Shown here piece by piece: positions 55,701 through 63,044 of a stretch of DNA of 64,000 bases. Numbering within the stretch: the stretch's first letter is position 1; each line of letters opens with the position of its first letter. The notes under the pieces were generated by a model. It did not search any database. It was not told where the DNA came from and worked only from the letters and a program-made list of their open reading frames with translations. The position numbers were made by a program, and so were the translations under genes. Source of the stretch: Bradyrhizobiaceae bacterium (GTDB lineage Bacteria; Pseudomonadota; Alphaproteobacteria; Rhizobiales; Xanthobacteraceae); contig CP078014.1 in the NCBI GenBank assembly GCA_020544565.1, forward strand, positions 1,862,016 through 1,926,015, in the 5' to 3' direction.

Positions 55701-56054
55701 GTCGTCGAGCGCGAGATGGCATTCGCCCTTGTCCGCCGCGCGCTTGCCGCGGGTGAGCAACCGGCACAGCCGGCCATAGGCGTCGCGGTCGCGCGGATAG
55801 ACCAGGATATCCGGCGTGCCGTCGATGAAGACGAGCCGCGCGCCGATCAGCAGCTTCGGCTTGTGCCCGATCTCGGGATTGGCCAGCTCCCCATAGGCGC
55901 GCACGACGCCCGCAAGCGTATTGCGGTCGGCGATGCCGATGGCGGAGAGGCCCAGCAGGCTCGCCTGCTGCACATAGTCCTGCGGATGAGACCCGCCGCG
56001 CAGAAACGAGAAATTGGTGGTGATGCCGATCTCGGCATAATCCGCAGTACTCAT
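52731..56054 (-). CDS. dnaE2: Error-prone DNA polymerase DnaE2 (ImuC)
   Basis: C-family polymerase alpha-subunit paralogue of 1107 residues acting in SOS-induced translesion synthesis. It opens with the PHP domain (YAEIGITTNFSFLRGG), carries the polymerase active-site motif PPDIDVDFEHSRREEV, and ends with an OB domain (GVVFMTLEDETGIANIVVWP). It lacks the long C-terminal tau-binding region of replicative DnaE. The ATG overlaps the imuB stop by four bases. Last gene of the LexA-controlled imuA-imuB-dnaE2 cassette; needs ImuB for access to the beta clamp. Confidence 0.96.
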   Translation of the reverse strand: MSTADYAEIGITTNFSFLRGGSHPQDYVQQASLLGLSAIGIADRNTLAGVVRAYGELANPEIGHKPKLLIGARLVFIDGTPDILVYPRDRDAYGRLCRLLTRGKRAADKGECHLALDDLMDFAEGQLLVLALPHRFESGPALKVLERLQRSGADGVWLGASLLYRGDDARRLARLGRVAATARVPLLATNEVLYHHPARRPLQDVLTCIRDKTTIGAAGRRLEADAERHLKPGDEMARLFRDRPDAIAETLRFAGRIVFSLGQLEYQYPDEPVPPGKTAQQHLADLTEAGVQHYFPGGIDDKLRATIDKELRLIEKLKYAHYFLTVHDIVRYAWSQNILCQGRGSAANSAVCYLLGITSVNPAETDVLFERFISEERLEPPDIDVDFEHSRREEVMQYVFRRYGRHRAAIVATVIHYRPRSAIRDVGKALGLSEDVTAALADTVWGSWGDDVSDAQIRQAGFDPHNGTIRRAVALATELIGFPRHLSQHVGGFVLTQNDLDTYVPIGNAAMADRTFIEWDKDDIDTLRMMKVDVLALGMLTCIRKCFDLIAQHKGERWDLATVPREAPAVYDMLCRGESLGVFQVESRAQMNMLPRLRPRTFYDLVIEVAIVRPGPIQGNMVHPYLKRRRMKPEEIDYPYPKGGDPNELRDVLHKTLGVPLFQEQAMRIAMVAADFTPEEANGLRRAMATFRNIGTMPKFETRMVGKMIARGYDPGFAQSCFDQIKGFGSYGFPESHAAAFAQLVYVSAWLKCVHPDAFACGLLNSQPMGFYAPAQIVGDARHNGVAVRAIDVSHSFGQNTLEQDDNAYCALRLGFRQIDGFEVFDVDAQIQADGGGTKPREDYWDQRIVAARTRRDFTSLEDFARDTRLPKRALILLADADAFRSLGLDRRAALWAVRRLPDDMSLPLFDAAAAREQPDEGAPPLPVMPLSEQVVADYQSIRLSLKGHPMAFLRTMFAREGVVACRDVCHDNDRRRVRCAGVVLVRQRPGSAKGVVFMTLEDETGIANIVVWPKVMETFRKEVMGARLIEVRGTVQSSPDRVVHLVAEQLIDRSHDLMSLSGDASVEVDATASLSQEHSPVRGETPPRRSRHPRDVRILPRSRDFH

Positions 56055-57628
56055 GCGAACACCCCGTGCACGAACCAGCGCGGGGGCGCGGCGCGCTCGC
56101 CGCCATAGAGGCCGTCGCGATAGATCCAGAAGCGCAGCCCCTCGTCGTCCTCGACACGGAAATAATCGCGCGTTGGGGCGTCCGTCCCCTGCCGCCACCA
56201 CTCCATGGCGATGCGTTCGGGCCCCTCCGCGCGCGCCACCACATGGGTCGCGCGCCGCCAGATGAAATGGCGCGGCGGCCCGTCCGGCACGGTGGCGAGC
56301 GGCACGTCGATGGCTTCGGGCCGCGCGAACAGCCGCAGCGGCCGCAGCGGCGGCTCGCCCGCGGCGCGCACGGGCCACGCGGCCACGGACGCCGCCGCGA
56401 ACGCCTGTTGCGCGGGCACCGCCATCACCGCGCGCTCCGGCAGATGCGTGTCCCGCGGCAGGTGCACCACCACGCGGTCGCCGCCGAGGCGCGCGGCGAG
56501 ACGGTCGATCAGGGCCGCGACGTCGTCATTGTCCCGGCGGGCGGCGTCGAGACCGCGCTGCTCCTGCACCACGATCTCGACATGGGCGGCGGAGAGGCGG
56601 ATGAGATCGAACCCGAACCCGGGATCGAGCGGATCGGCCAGCGCATCGAGCCGCTCGCGGAACAGGCGCTCGACCACGTCGGCACGGGTCACCGGCCGCC
56701 CCGTCTCCACCGCGATATGGCGCACAGCGCCATCGCTGCGGAAGAAGCTCGCCTGCAAACACCGCGCGCCCTTGCCCTGCCGCTCCATCGCTGCGACCAG
56801 CATCCGCGCCAGCGCGGACAACGCCCGCGCGATCACGGCCTCGGTCGCCACCGGCTCGGCGAAGCGCTGCTCCACCATGAAATCCGGCAGCGGCCGGCGC
56901 GGGCTGATCGGCGCGTCGGCCTGCCCCAGCGCCTGCCGCAGCAGGTGCATGAAAGCCGCGCCGAAGCGCGCGGTGATCTCGTGCGGCGGCCGCGCGGCCA
57001 CATCGGCGATGGTCTTGAGGCCCGCGCGCCGCAATCCACGCGTGACGGCATCATCCGCGCCGAGCGCGAACACCGGCAGCGGGCCGACCGCGCGCGCCTC
57101 AAGGCCGGCGGGCACGATGCGGCCCCGCGCCGCCCGCGTCAGGGTGCGCGCGCAGACCGCCGTCCCGGCGATCGCCGCATTGACGACGAAGCCCTGCCGC
57201 GCCAGCGCCGCGCAGACCGTGCGCAGCATCGCCGCCTCGCCGCCGAACAGATGGGCGCAGCCGCTGATGTCGAGCAGCAGGCCGTGCGGCGGATCGAGCG
57301 CCACCAGCGGCGTGAAGCGGTCGCACCAGTCGGCGACGGCGTCCAGCAGCGCGGCGTCGGCAGCCGCATCGGCGTCGAACACCCGCACCTCGGGGCAGAT
57401 GGCGCGCGCATTCGCCAGCGGCAGGCCGGGCTCGAGGCCGAACTGCGCCGCCGCATCGTTCAGCGCGGTGATCTGCAGCGCGTTGTGCAGCTTGCCGACG
57501 ACAACGGCGGGATGGGCGTCATCCGGCGCGCCGTCCCGCCCCGACAGCAGGCGCTGCAACCGGTCGGTCGGCAGGCGCGGCAGCCACACGCCGAGAATGC
57601 GCCGCGCCGTCGCGGAACAGGCTGTCAT
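56051..57628 (-). CDS. imuB: ImuB, inactive Y-family polymerase-like mutasome protein
   Basis: A 525-residue Y-family homologue that lacks the catalytic carboxylates and serves as hub between the beta clamp, ImuA and DnaE2. The N-terminus RRILGVWLPRLPTDRLQRL has the palm fold start without the DxD metal site, and LLLDISGCAHLFGGE is the altered second motif. The little-finger-like and C-terminal parts (about 230-525) are family typical. The ATG at 57628 has GGAG five bases upstream. It overlaps imuA by about 110 bases and dnaE2 by four. Confidence 0.94.
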   Translation of the reverse strand: MTACSATARRILGVWLPRLPTDRLQRLLSGRDGAPDDAHPAVVVGKLHNALQITALNDAAAQFGLEPGLPLANARAICPEVRVFDADAAADAALLDAVADWCDRFTPLVALDPPHGLLLDISGCAHLFGGEAAMLRTVCAALARQGFVVNAAIAGTAVCARTLTRAARGRIVPAGLEARAVGPLPVFALGADDAVTRGLRRAGLKTIADVAARPPHEITARFGAAFMHLLRQALGQADAPISPRRPLPDFMVEQRFAEPVATEAVIARALSALARMLVAAMERQGKGARCLQASFFRSDGAVRHIAVETGRPVTRADVVERLFRERLDALADPLDPGFGFDLIRLSAAHVEIVVQEQRGLDAARRDNDDVAALIDRLAARLGGDRVVVHLPRDTHLPERAVMAVPAQQAFAAASVAAWPVRAAGEPPLRPLRLFARPEAIDVPLATVPDGPPRHFIWRRATHVVARAEGPERIAMEWWRQGTDAPTRDYFRVEDDEGLRFWIYRDGLYGGERAAPPRWFVHGVFA

Positions 57629-58304
57629 CACATCTCCACTCCATGATCCATCGTCCGGTCTCGCCGTGGCGATTGCGGACCAGCGCGGCCTCGCAGCGCG
57701 GCACGCCCCATGTCTCCAGACCGGAGGGCGAGCGCGCCGCGCGCACCAGCCAGCGCGTCTCCGCCGTGCTGGCGGCCGGCATCGCCGCGGTCCGCAACAC
57801 GATGCAGCCCACGCCCGAGGCGCGCGCGGCGAGCGTCAGCCTGCGGCTCGCCACCGGATCGAGCGCGCGCACCTCGCCCCACACGTCCAGCACCACCGCG
57901 CCGAGGGCGTCGCAGGCGAGCGCGTCGGCGGCCGCACGCAACGCGGCGGCGGCATCCGGGGCCCGCACCGTCACCATCAGGCGCGGATCGAGGCCGAGTT
58001 CACCGATGCCGCCCGGCCACAGCGCGCCGCATTCGCGCTCGGCGAAATCCTGCCGCACCCACACCAGCGGCCGGCCCCCGGCGAGGCGATAAGCGAGCCC
58101 CGCGGCGAAGCCGGTCGCCGCCGCGCCATGGCGCCCGCCCGCCGCGAACACCTCGTGCAAGGCGGCGCGCACAAGGCCGCCCTGCAGCAGTGCGTCCGCG
58201 CCGGCATGGCCGAGCGGCACGCGCACCACCCCGTCCATCCCGCTTTCGAGATGCCCGATGGTCCGTCGCAGGCTCGCAAGCATGTCTCCGCGCGCGCCGC
58301 GCAT
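57519..58304 (-). CDS. imuA: ImuA, RecA-like SOS mutagenesis protein
   Basis: A 261-residue protein of the ImuA/SulA-RecA-like group that binds RecA and ImuB in the mutasome. Segments used are LVRAALHEVFAAGGRHGAA, VVLDVWGEVRALDP and GRWIMEWRCDDSLFRDG, which ends the conserved part; the last ~30 residues are Ala/Pro/Arg-rich and overlap the imuB reading frame. AGGAG lies six bases before the ATG. A GTTC-N7-GTTC LexA box is 56 bases upstream. Confidence 0.93.
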   Translation of the reverse strand: MRGARGDMLASLRRTIGHLESGMDGVVRVPLGHAGADALLQGGLVRAALHEVFAAGGRHGAAATGFAAGLAYRLAGGRPLVWVRQDFAERECGALWPGGIGELGLDPRLMVTVRAPDAAAALRAAADALACDALGAVVLDVWGEVRALDPVASRRLTLAARASGVGCIVLRTAAMPAASTAETRWLVRAARSPSGLETWGVPRCEAALVRNRHGETGRWIMEWRCDDSLFRDGAAHSRRVAAAPADRPVAAPAVGAGRRAG

Positions 58305-58360
58305 GCGCCGCTCCTGTGATCGTGGCCGTCATCCTTCCAGAACGAATGACTGGCCTATTT

Positions 58361-58375
58361 GTTCATGATATGTTC
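58361..58375. promoter_or_regulatory. LexA (SOS) box, alphaproteobacterial type
   Basis: GTTC-ATGATAT-GTTC is an exact match to the direct-repeat LexA operator GTTC-N7-GTTC of alphaproteobacteria. It is in the divergent region between imuA (start 58304, minus) and the udgX gene (start 58516, plus), so it can control imuA-imuB-dnaE2 and possibly also udgX. Confidence 0.9.
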
Positions 58376-58515
58376 TAGTCAAGCAAACGGGCGGGAGCGA
58401 GTCAACCGGACTCTTCGGACTCCGGTTTCGCCGACGCAGAAGGCCCGGTGGCTCCGGCGGAACCTTCATGGACGCCCCATGATTGACCCGCTGATCTACG
58501 CACAAGGACGCGTCT

Positions 58516-59151
58516 ATGGCCGCACCCACGCTCCGCAAGCCCGACAGCCTCGCGGCGCTGCGCGCCGAGGCCGCGCACTGCCGCGCCTGTCCGCTGTGGA
58601 AGAACGCGACCCAGACGGTGTTCGGCGAAGGCCCTCCTCACGCGCCGCTGATGCTGGTGGGCGAACAGCCGGGCGACAAGGAAGACCTCGCCGGCAAGCC
58701 GTTCGTCGGCCCGGCGGGGATGATGCTCGACCGCGTGCTGGCGGAGGCCGGTATCGCGCGCGGCAAGATCTACGTCACCAATGCGGTGAAGCATTTCAAG
58801 TTCGTGCCGCGCGGCAAGATCCGCCTGCACCAGAAGCCGAGCACGCCGGAAATCAGGGCCTGCCGGCCGTGGTACGAGCGCGAGCGCGCGACGGTCCGGC
58901 CGGCGCTGGTGGTGGCGATGGGCGCCACTGCCGCCCAGAGCGTGTTCGGCAGGATCACCCCGATCGGCAAGAACCGCGGCCGCCTGATCGCGCTCGCGGA
59001 CAGCGACGACGAGGCCAAGGCGCTGGTGACAGTGCATCCATCCTACCTGCTGCGCCTGCCCGACGCCGCGTCGAAGGCGCGCGAATACGCCGCCTTCGTC
59101 AGGGACCTTGAGCTCGCGGCGTCGTTCCTGCGCAAACTGAAGGCGGCGTAA
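58516..59151 (+). CDS. udgX: UdgX family uracil-DNA binding/crosslinking protein
   Basis: A 211-residue uracil-DNA glycosylase superfamily member of the UdgX branch, which forms a covalent bond to the abasic site after excising uracil. Seen: Cys22-x2-Cys25 and Cys116 of the Fe-S site, LMLVGEQPGDKEDLAG (uracil pocket), VTNAVKHFKF with His93 where family 4 enzymes have Cys, and the UdgX-specific loop RGKIRLHQKPS with the crosslinking His105. TVHPSYLLR is the leucine-loop region. AAGGA precedes the ATG. It diverges from the SOS mutasome cassette across a LexA box. Confidence 0.93.
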   Translation: MAAPTLRKPDSLAALRAEAAHCRACPLWKNATQTVFGEGPPHAPLMLVGEQPGDKEDLAGKPFVGPAGMMLDRVLAEAGIARGKIYVTNAVKHFKFVPRGKIRLHQKPSTPEIRACRPWYERERATVRPALVVAMGATAAQSVFGRITPIGKNRGRLIALADSDDEAKALVTVHPSYLLRLPDAASKAREYAAFVRDLELAASFLRKLKAA

Positions 59152-59180
59152 GAACTGACAAAAATACACCGTTTCCGTCG

Positions 59181-59301
59181 TGCCCGGCATAGCCGTTCGA
59201 AGAACGGCGTCGCTTCGCTTGCCTATGTCCCGGGCATCCCCGTCCTGCCGAGCCAGCCGCAAGAAAAGACGTCATGGCCGGGACAAGCCCGGCCATGACG
59301 T
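59181..59301. repeat. Palindromic intergenic repeat element
   Basis: Between convergent genes. It contains GCCGTTC-GAA-GAACGGC (59192-59208), an imperfect outer arm TGCCCGGCATAG/CTATGTCCCGGGCA, and a 14-bp perfect hairpin ACGTCATGGCCGGG-ACAAG-CCCGGCCATGACGT (59269-59301). Such GC-rich palindromes occur in many copies in Bradyrhizobium and Rhodopseudomonas genomes. The last hairpin may also end transcription of udgX and the yciF-like gene. Confidence 0.75.
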
Positions 59302-59344
59302 TTCACTTTCCCTGACGAATTCCAGCGCCCTCACACATGGCGCT

Positions 59345-59848
59345 TCACGCCGCCATCGCTTCCGCGTTGATGCCGCCGAGCGCGAGCTTGGTGAGGTCCT
59401 CGTCGGTCTTGCGCTCCTCGCGCAGCGTCTCGTCGAGCAGCCGCACGGCATCCTTCATGCCGAGCCGGGTCGCCCATGCCTTCAGCGTGCCGTAGCGCGA
59501 CATCTCGTAATGCTCGACCGCCTGCGCCGCCGCCAGCAGCCCGGCGTCGAGCGCCTCGGTGCCGCGGTATTCGGTCATGATCTCCTTGCCCTCGTCGAGA
59601 ATGCCGAGGATGGCGTCGCAAGTCTTGCCGCGCGCCGGCTTGTCAATCAGCTCGAAAATCTGTTCCAGCCGCTCCACATGGCCTTCGGTCTGCGTCTCGT
59701 GCTTCTCGAAGGCGGCACGCAATTCGCCGGAATTGGCGGCCTTCGCCATTTTCGGCAGCGCCTTCAGGATATGCTTCTCGGCGAAGTAGATATCCTTGAG
59801 CGTGTCAAGGAACAGGTCGTTGAGGTCTTTGTCTTTCGCGGCGGCCAT
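59345..59848 (-). CDS. YciE/YciF-type ferritin-like protein (DUF892)
   Basis: A 167-residue four-helix-bundle protein of the DUF892 family, linked to stress resistance. Signature segments: LNDLFLDTLKDIYFAEKHIL, AAFEKHETQTEGHVERLEQIF (Glu/His metal ligands), AAQAVEHYEMSRYGTLKAW. The helices carry the paired Glu and ExxH motifs of diiron ferritin-like proteins. GGGAGG precedes the ATG. It is isolated, with repeats on its 3' side. Confidence 0.92.
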   Translation of the reverse strand: MAAAKDKDLNDLFLDTLKDIYFAEKHILKALPKMAKAANSGELRAAFEKHETQTEGHVERLEQIFELIDKPARGKTCDAILGILDEGKEIMTEYRGTEALDAGLLAAAQAVEHYEMSRYGTLKAWATRLGMKDAVRLLDETLREERKTDEDLTKLALGGINAEAMAA

Positions 59849-59943
59849 AGCGCCCTCCCAGATCGATGGTGATGCCCCACCGGCCGCTCAACACCGGACC
59901 ACGGACATCGTTCCACGCGGCGCAAGAACAGCCGCCGCCGGCC

Positions 59944-61119
59944 TCAGCCCGCGAGCTGGCTCTCCACCAGCCTGATCCAGTAGGACGCGCCATAGACGAT
60001 GGCGTCGTCGTTGAAATCGTAGGACGGGTGATGCAGCCCGGCACTGTCGCCATTGCCGATGAAGATGAAGGCGCCCGGCCGCGCCTCCAGCATGTAGGCG
60101 AAGTCCTCCGCGCCCATCACCGGCGGAATGTCGCGACCGACATGGCCGTCGCCCGCCACCTCGGCGGCGACGCGCACGGCGATCTCCGTCTCGGCGTCGT
60201 GGTTGACCAGGACCGGATAGCTGCGCTCGTAATCGAGGGTGATGGCCGCGCCGGACAGATGCGCGACGCCGGCGACGACCTCGCGCACGCGCCGCTCCAT
60301 CAGGTCGCGCACCTCGGGCGTCAGCGTGCGCACCGTGCCGCGCAGCTCCGCCGTCTGCGGGATGACGTTGCGGGCGTGGCCGGCATGGAACTCGCAGATC
60401 GAGAGCACCGCGGATTCCAGCGGATCGACGCTGCGCGCCACCACCGATTGCAGCGCGGTGATGAGCTGCGCGCCGACCAGCACCGGGTCGATGCCCTTGT
60501 GCGGCTGCGCCGCGTGGGCGCCGCGCCCCTCGATACGGATATCGACGTGATCGGTCGCGGCCATCGTCGGCCCCGTGCGGGTGGCGAAGGTGCCGACCGG
60601 CATGCCCGGCGAGTTGTGCATGCCGTAGACCTGATCAATCCGGAAACGTTCCATCAGGCCGTCGCGGATCATCGCCGCCGCGCCCGCGCCGCCCTCCTCC
60701 GCGGGCTGGAAGATCATCACCGCATCGCCGGCGAAATTCCGCGTCTCGGCGAGATAGCGCGCGGCGCCGAGCAGCATCGCGGTGTGGCCGTCATGGCCGC
60801 AGGCGTGCATCTTGCCCGGCACCATGGAGCGATAGGACAGCCCGGTATCCTCCTCGATCGGCAGCGCGTCCATGTCGGCGCGCAGACCGATCGCCCGCAC
60901 CTCGCCGCCGCGGGCGGAGCGGCGGCCCCTGACGACGCCGACCACGCCGGTACGCCCGAGCCCGGTGACGACCTCGTCGCAGCCGAAGGCGCGCAGACGG
61001 TCGGCGACGAAGGCGGCGGTGCGGTGCACGTCGTACATCAGTTCGGGATTGGCATGCAGATCGCGGCGCCAGCCCATGATCTCGGGTTGCAGATCGGCGA
61101 CACGGTTGATGATCGGCAC
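59944..61119 (-). CDS. M20D family amidohydrolase (hippurate / N-acyl amino acid hydrolase type)
   Basis: A 391-residue metal-dependent amidohydrolase. Metal and active-site motifs: MHACGHDGHTAMLLG, FQPAEEGGAGAAAMI, and the C-terminal MGAEDFAYML and GLHHPSYDFND. This set is that of bacterial hippurate hydrolases, IAA-amino acid hydrolases and N-acyl-L-amino acid amidohydrolases. The start is a GTG with GAGG six bases upstream. The natural substrate cannot be told from sequence. Confidence 0.94.
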   Translation of the reverse strand: MPIINRVADLQPEIMGWRRDLHANPELMYDVHRTAAFVADRLRAFGCDEVVTGLGRTGVVGVVRGRRSARGGEVRAIGLRADMDALPIEEDTGLSYRSMVPGKMHACGHDGHTAMLLGAARYLAETRNFAGDAVMIFQPAEEGGAGAAAMIRDGLMERFRIDQVYGMHNSPGMPVGTFATRTGPTMAATDHVDIRIEGRGAHAAQPHKGIDPVLVGAQLITALQSVVARSVDPLESAVLSICEFHAGHARNVIPQTAELRGTVRTLTPEVRDLMERRVREVVAGVAHLSGAAITLDYERSYPVLVNHDAETEIAVRVAAEVAGDGHVGRDIPPVMGAEDFAYMLEARPGAFIFIGNGDSAGLHHPSYDFNDDAIVYGASYWIRLVESQLAG

Positions 61120-61282
61120 GGCAAACCTCGCGACAGATACAGTTGCGAAAAGCTAGCACGGCCGCGCGGCGGACCCAACATCCGCGCAAACGCCGGTTGC
61201 GCAGGTTCGCACTGTACAGCCGCCCCCGGCCGGGGCGATAAAGCGGGAACAACAAGCTGAATTCAGGATACGCGGGACGGAC

Positions 61283-62902
61283 ATGCCAAAGCAGATCGAG
61301 GGCGATTTCGATTACATCGTGGTGGGCGCGGGCACGGCGGGATGTATCGTCGCCAACCGCCTCTCCGCCGACAGCCGCAAGCGCGTGCTGATCCTGGAGG
61401 CCGGCGGCAACGACAACTGGATCTGGTTTCACATTCCCGTCGGCTATCTGTTCGCCATCGGCAATCCGCGCTCGGACTGGATGTTCAAGACCGAACCCGA
61501 GGCCGGGCTGAACGGCCGGGCGCTGGCCTATCCGCGCGGCAAGGTGATCGGCGGCTGCTCCGCCATCAACGCCATGATCTCGATGCGCGGACAGGCGGCG
61601 GACTACGACCACTGGCGGCAGCTCGGTCTCACCGGCTGGGGATGGAGCGACGTGCTGCCGGCCTTCAAGCGGCTCGAAGACCACTTCCTCGGCAATACCG
61701 AGCTCCACGGCGCGGGTGGCGGCTGGCGGATCGAGGAGCCGCGCCTGTCGTGGCCGGTGCTGGACGCCGTGGGCGAGGCCGCGCACCAAATGGGAATCCG
61801 CAAGGTCCCCGACTTCAACACCGGCGACAATGAGGGCATCGGCTATTTCCACGTCAACCAGAAGCGCGGGCGGCGCTGGTCGTCGGCGCGCGGCTTTCTC
61901 AAGCCGGCGCTGTCGCGCCCCAACCTGCGGCTCGAGACCAACGTGCTGGTGGACCGGCTGATCGTCGAGAACGGCCGCGCCGTCGGCGTACGTTTCAGCC
62001 GCGACGGCGAGATAATTGAAGCGCGCGCCAGAGGCGAAGTGATCCTGTGCTCGGGTTCGGTCGGATCGACGCAGGTGCTGCACCGCTCCGGCATCGGCCC
62101 GCGCGAATGGCTGGCGCCGCTCGGCATCGAGACGGTGCTCGACCGCGAGGGCGTCGGCCGCAACCTGCAGGACCACCTGCAGCAACGCGCCATCTACAAG
62201 GTCGAGGGCATCCGCACCCTGAACGAGACCTATTACAACCTGTTCCGGCGCGGCTGGATGGGCGTCGATTACCTGTTCCGGCGGCGCGGCCCGCTGACCA
62301 TGGCGCCGTCACAGCTCGGCATCTTCACCCGCTCCGATCCGCATCAGGAGCGCGCCAACATCCAGTTCCACGTCCAGCCCCTGTCGCTGGACAAGTTCGG
62401 CGAGCCGCTGCACCGTTTCCCCGCCATCACCATCGCCGCCTGCAACCTGCGCCCGACCTCGCGCGGCACCATCCGCATCACCGCGAGCGCGCCGGAGCAG
62501 GCGCCCTCGATCGCGCCGAATTATCTGACCACGCCGGAAGACCGTCAGGTCGCCGCCGACGCCATCCGCGTCACCCGCCGCATTATGGCGCAGCCGGCGC
62601 TGGCGAATTACCATCCGCAGGAATATCTGCCCGGCCCCGCGGTGGGCGACGACGACGCCTCGCTGGCGAAGGCCGCGGGCGACATCGGCACCACCATCTT
62701 CCATCCGGTCGGCACCGCGAAGATGGGCCGCGCCAGCGATCCGATGGCGGTGGTGGACGAGCGCCTGCGCTTTCACGGCATCGCGGGACTGCGCGTGGTC
62801 GACGCCTCGGTGATGCCCACCATTACCTCCGGCAACACCAACACGCCGACCGCGATGATCGCGGAAAAGGGCTCGGCGATGATTGTCGAGGATGGGAAAT
62901 AG
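61283..62902 (+). CDS. GMC family FAD-dependent oxidoreductase (choline dehydrogenase-like)
   Basis: A 539-residue alcohol dehydrogenase of the glucose-methanol-choline family. The FAD dinucleotide fold is YIVVGAGTAGCIVANRL (11-27), followed by PRGKVIGGCSAINAMI and the second signature GSVGSTQVLHRSGIGP. The catalytic His is in TIFHPVGTAKMG near the C-terminus. No signal peptide, so cytoplasmic or peripheral. It is followed by a palindromic repeat. Choline is only one of many possible substrates. Confidence 0.94.
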   Translation: MPKQIEGDFDYIVVGAGTAGCIVANRLSADSRKRVLILEAGGNDNWIWFHIPVGYLFAIGNPRSDWMFKTEPEAGLNGRALAYPRGKVIGGCSAINAMISMRGQAADYDHWRQLGLTGWGWSDVLPAFKRLEDHFLGNTELHGAGGGWRIEEPRLSWPVLDAVGEAAHQMGIRKVPDFNTGDNEGIGYFHVNQKRGRRWSSARGFLKPALSRPNLRLETNVLVDRLIVENGRAVGVRFSRDGEIIEARARGEVILCSGSVGSTQVLHRSGIGPREWLAPLGIETVLDREGVGRNLQDHLQQRAIYKVEGIRTLNETYYNLFRRGWMGVDYLFRRRGPLTMAPSQLGIFTRSDPHQERANIQFHVQPLSLDKFGEPLHRFPAITIAACNLRPTSRGTIRITASAPEQAPSIAPNYLTTPEDRQVAADAIRVTRRIMAQPALANYHPQEYLPGPAVGDDDASLAKAAGDIGTTIFHPVGTAKMGRASDPMAVVDERLRFHGIAGLRVVDASVMPTITSGNTNTPTAMIAEKGSAMIVEDGK

Positions 62903-62935
62903 GGCAACGTGATCACGTAATTCCGCCACGCTCCC

Positions 62936-63031
62936 GTCATTCCGGGGCACGCGCGTAGCGCGTGAACCCGGAATCTTTTTCAATTCTGAGAGATTCCGGA
63001 TCGGCGCGCGACGCGCGCCGTCCGGAATGAC
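62936..63031. repeat. Multi-hairpin palindromic repeat element
   Basis: A 96-bp element bounded by the inverted repeat GTCATTCCGG / CCGGAATGAC, with three nested hairpins: CACGCGC-GTA-GCGCGTG (62948-62964), CCGGAATCT / AGATTCCGG (62968-62999) and GGCGCGCG-A-CGCGCGCC (63003-63019). It lies between convergent genes. The sequence style (gtcattccgggg, gcgcgtagcgcgtg) is that of dispersed repeats common in Bradyrhizobiaceae. Confidence 0.85.
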
Positions 63032-63044
63032 ATTGCTTCCGACA

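Noticed and set aside
53670..56108. 812-codon open frame antisense to dnaE2
   Set aside because: Shadow frame; dnaE2 motifs are intact on the minus strand.
56205..58319. 704-codon open frame antisense to imuB and imuA
   Set aside because: Spans two genes with clear motifs; translation is Arg/Ala/Ser-rich and without domain structure.
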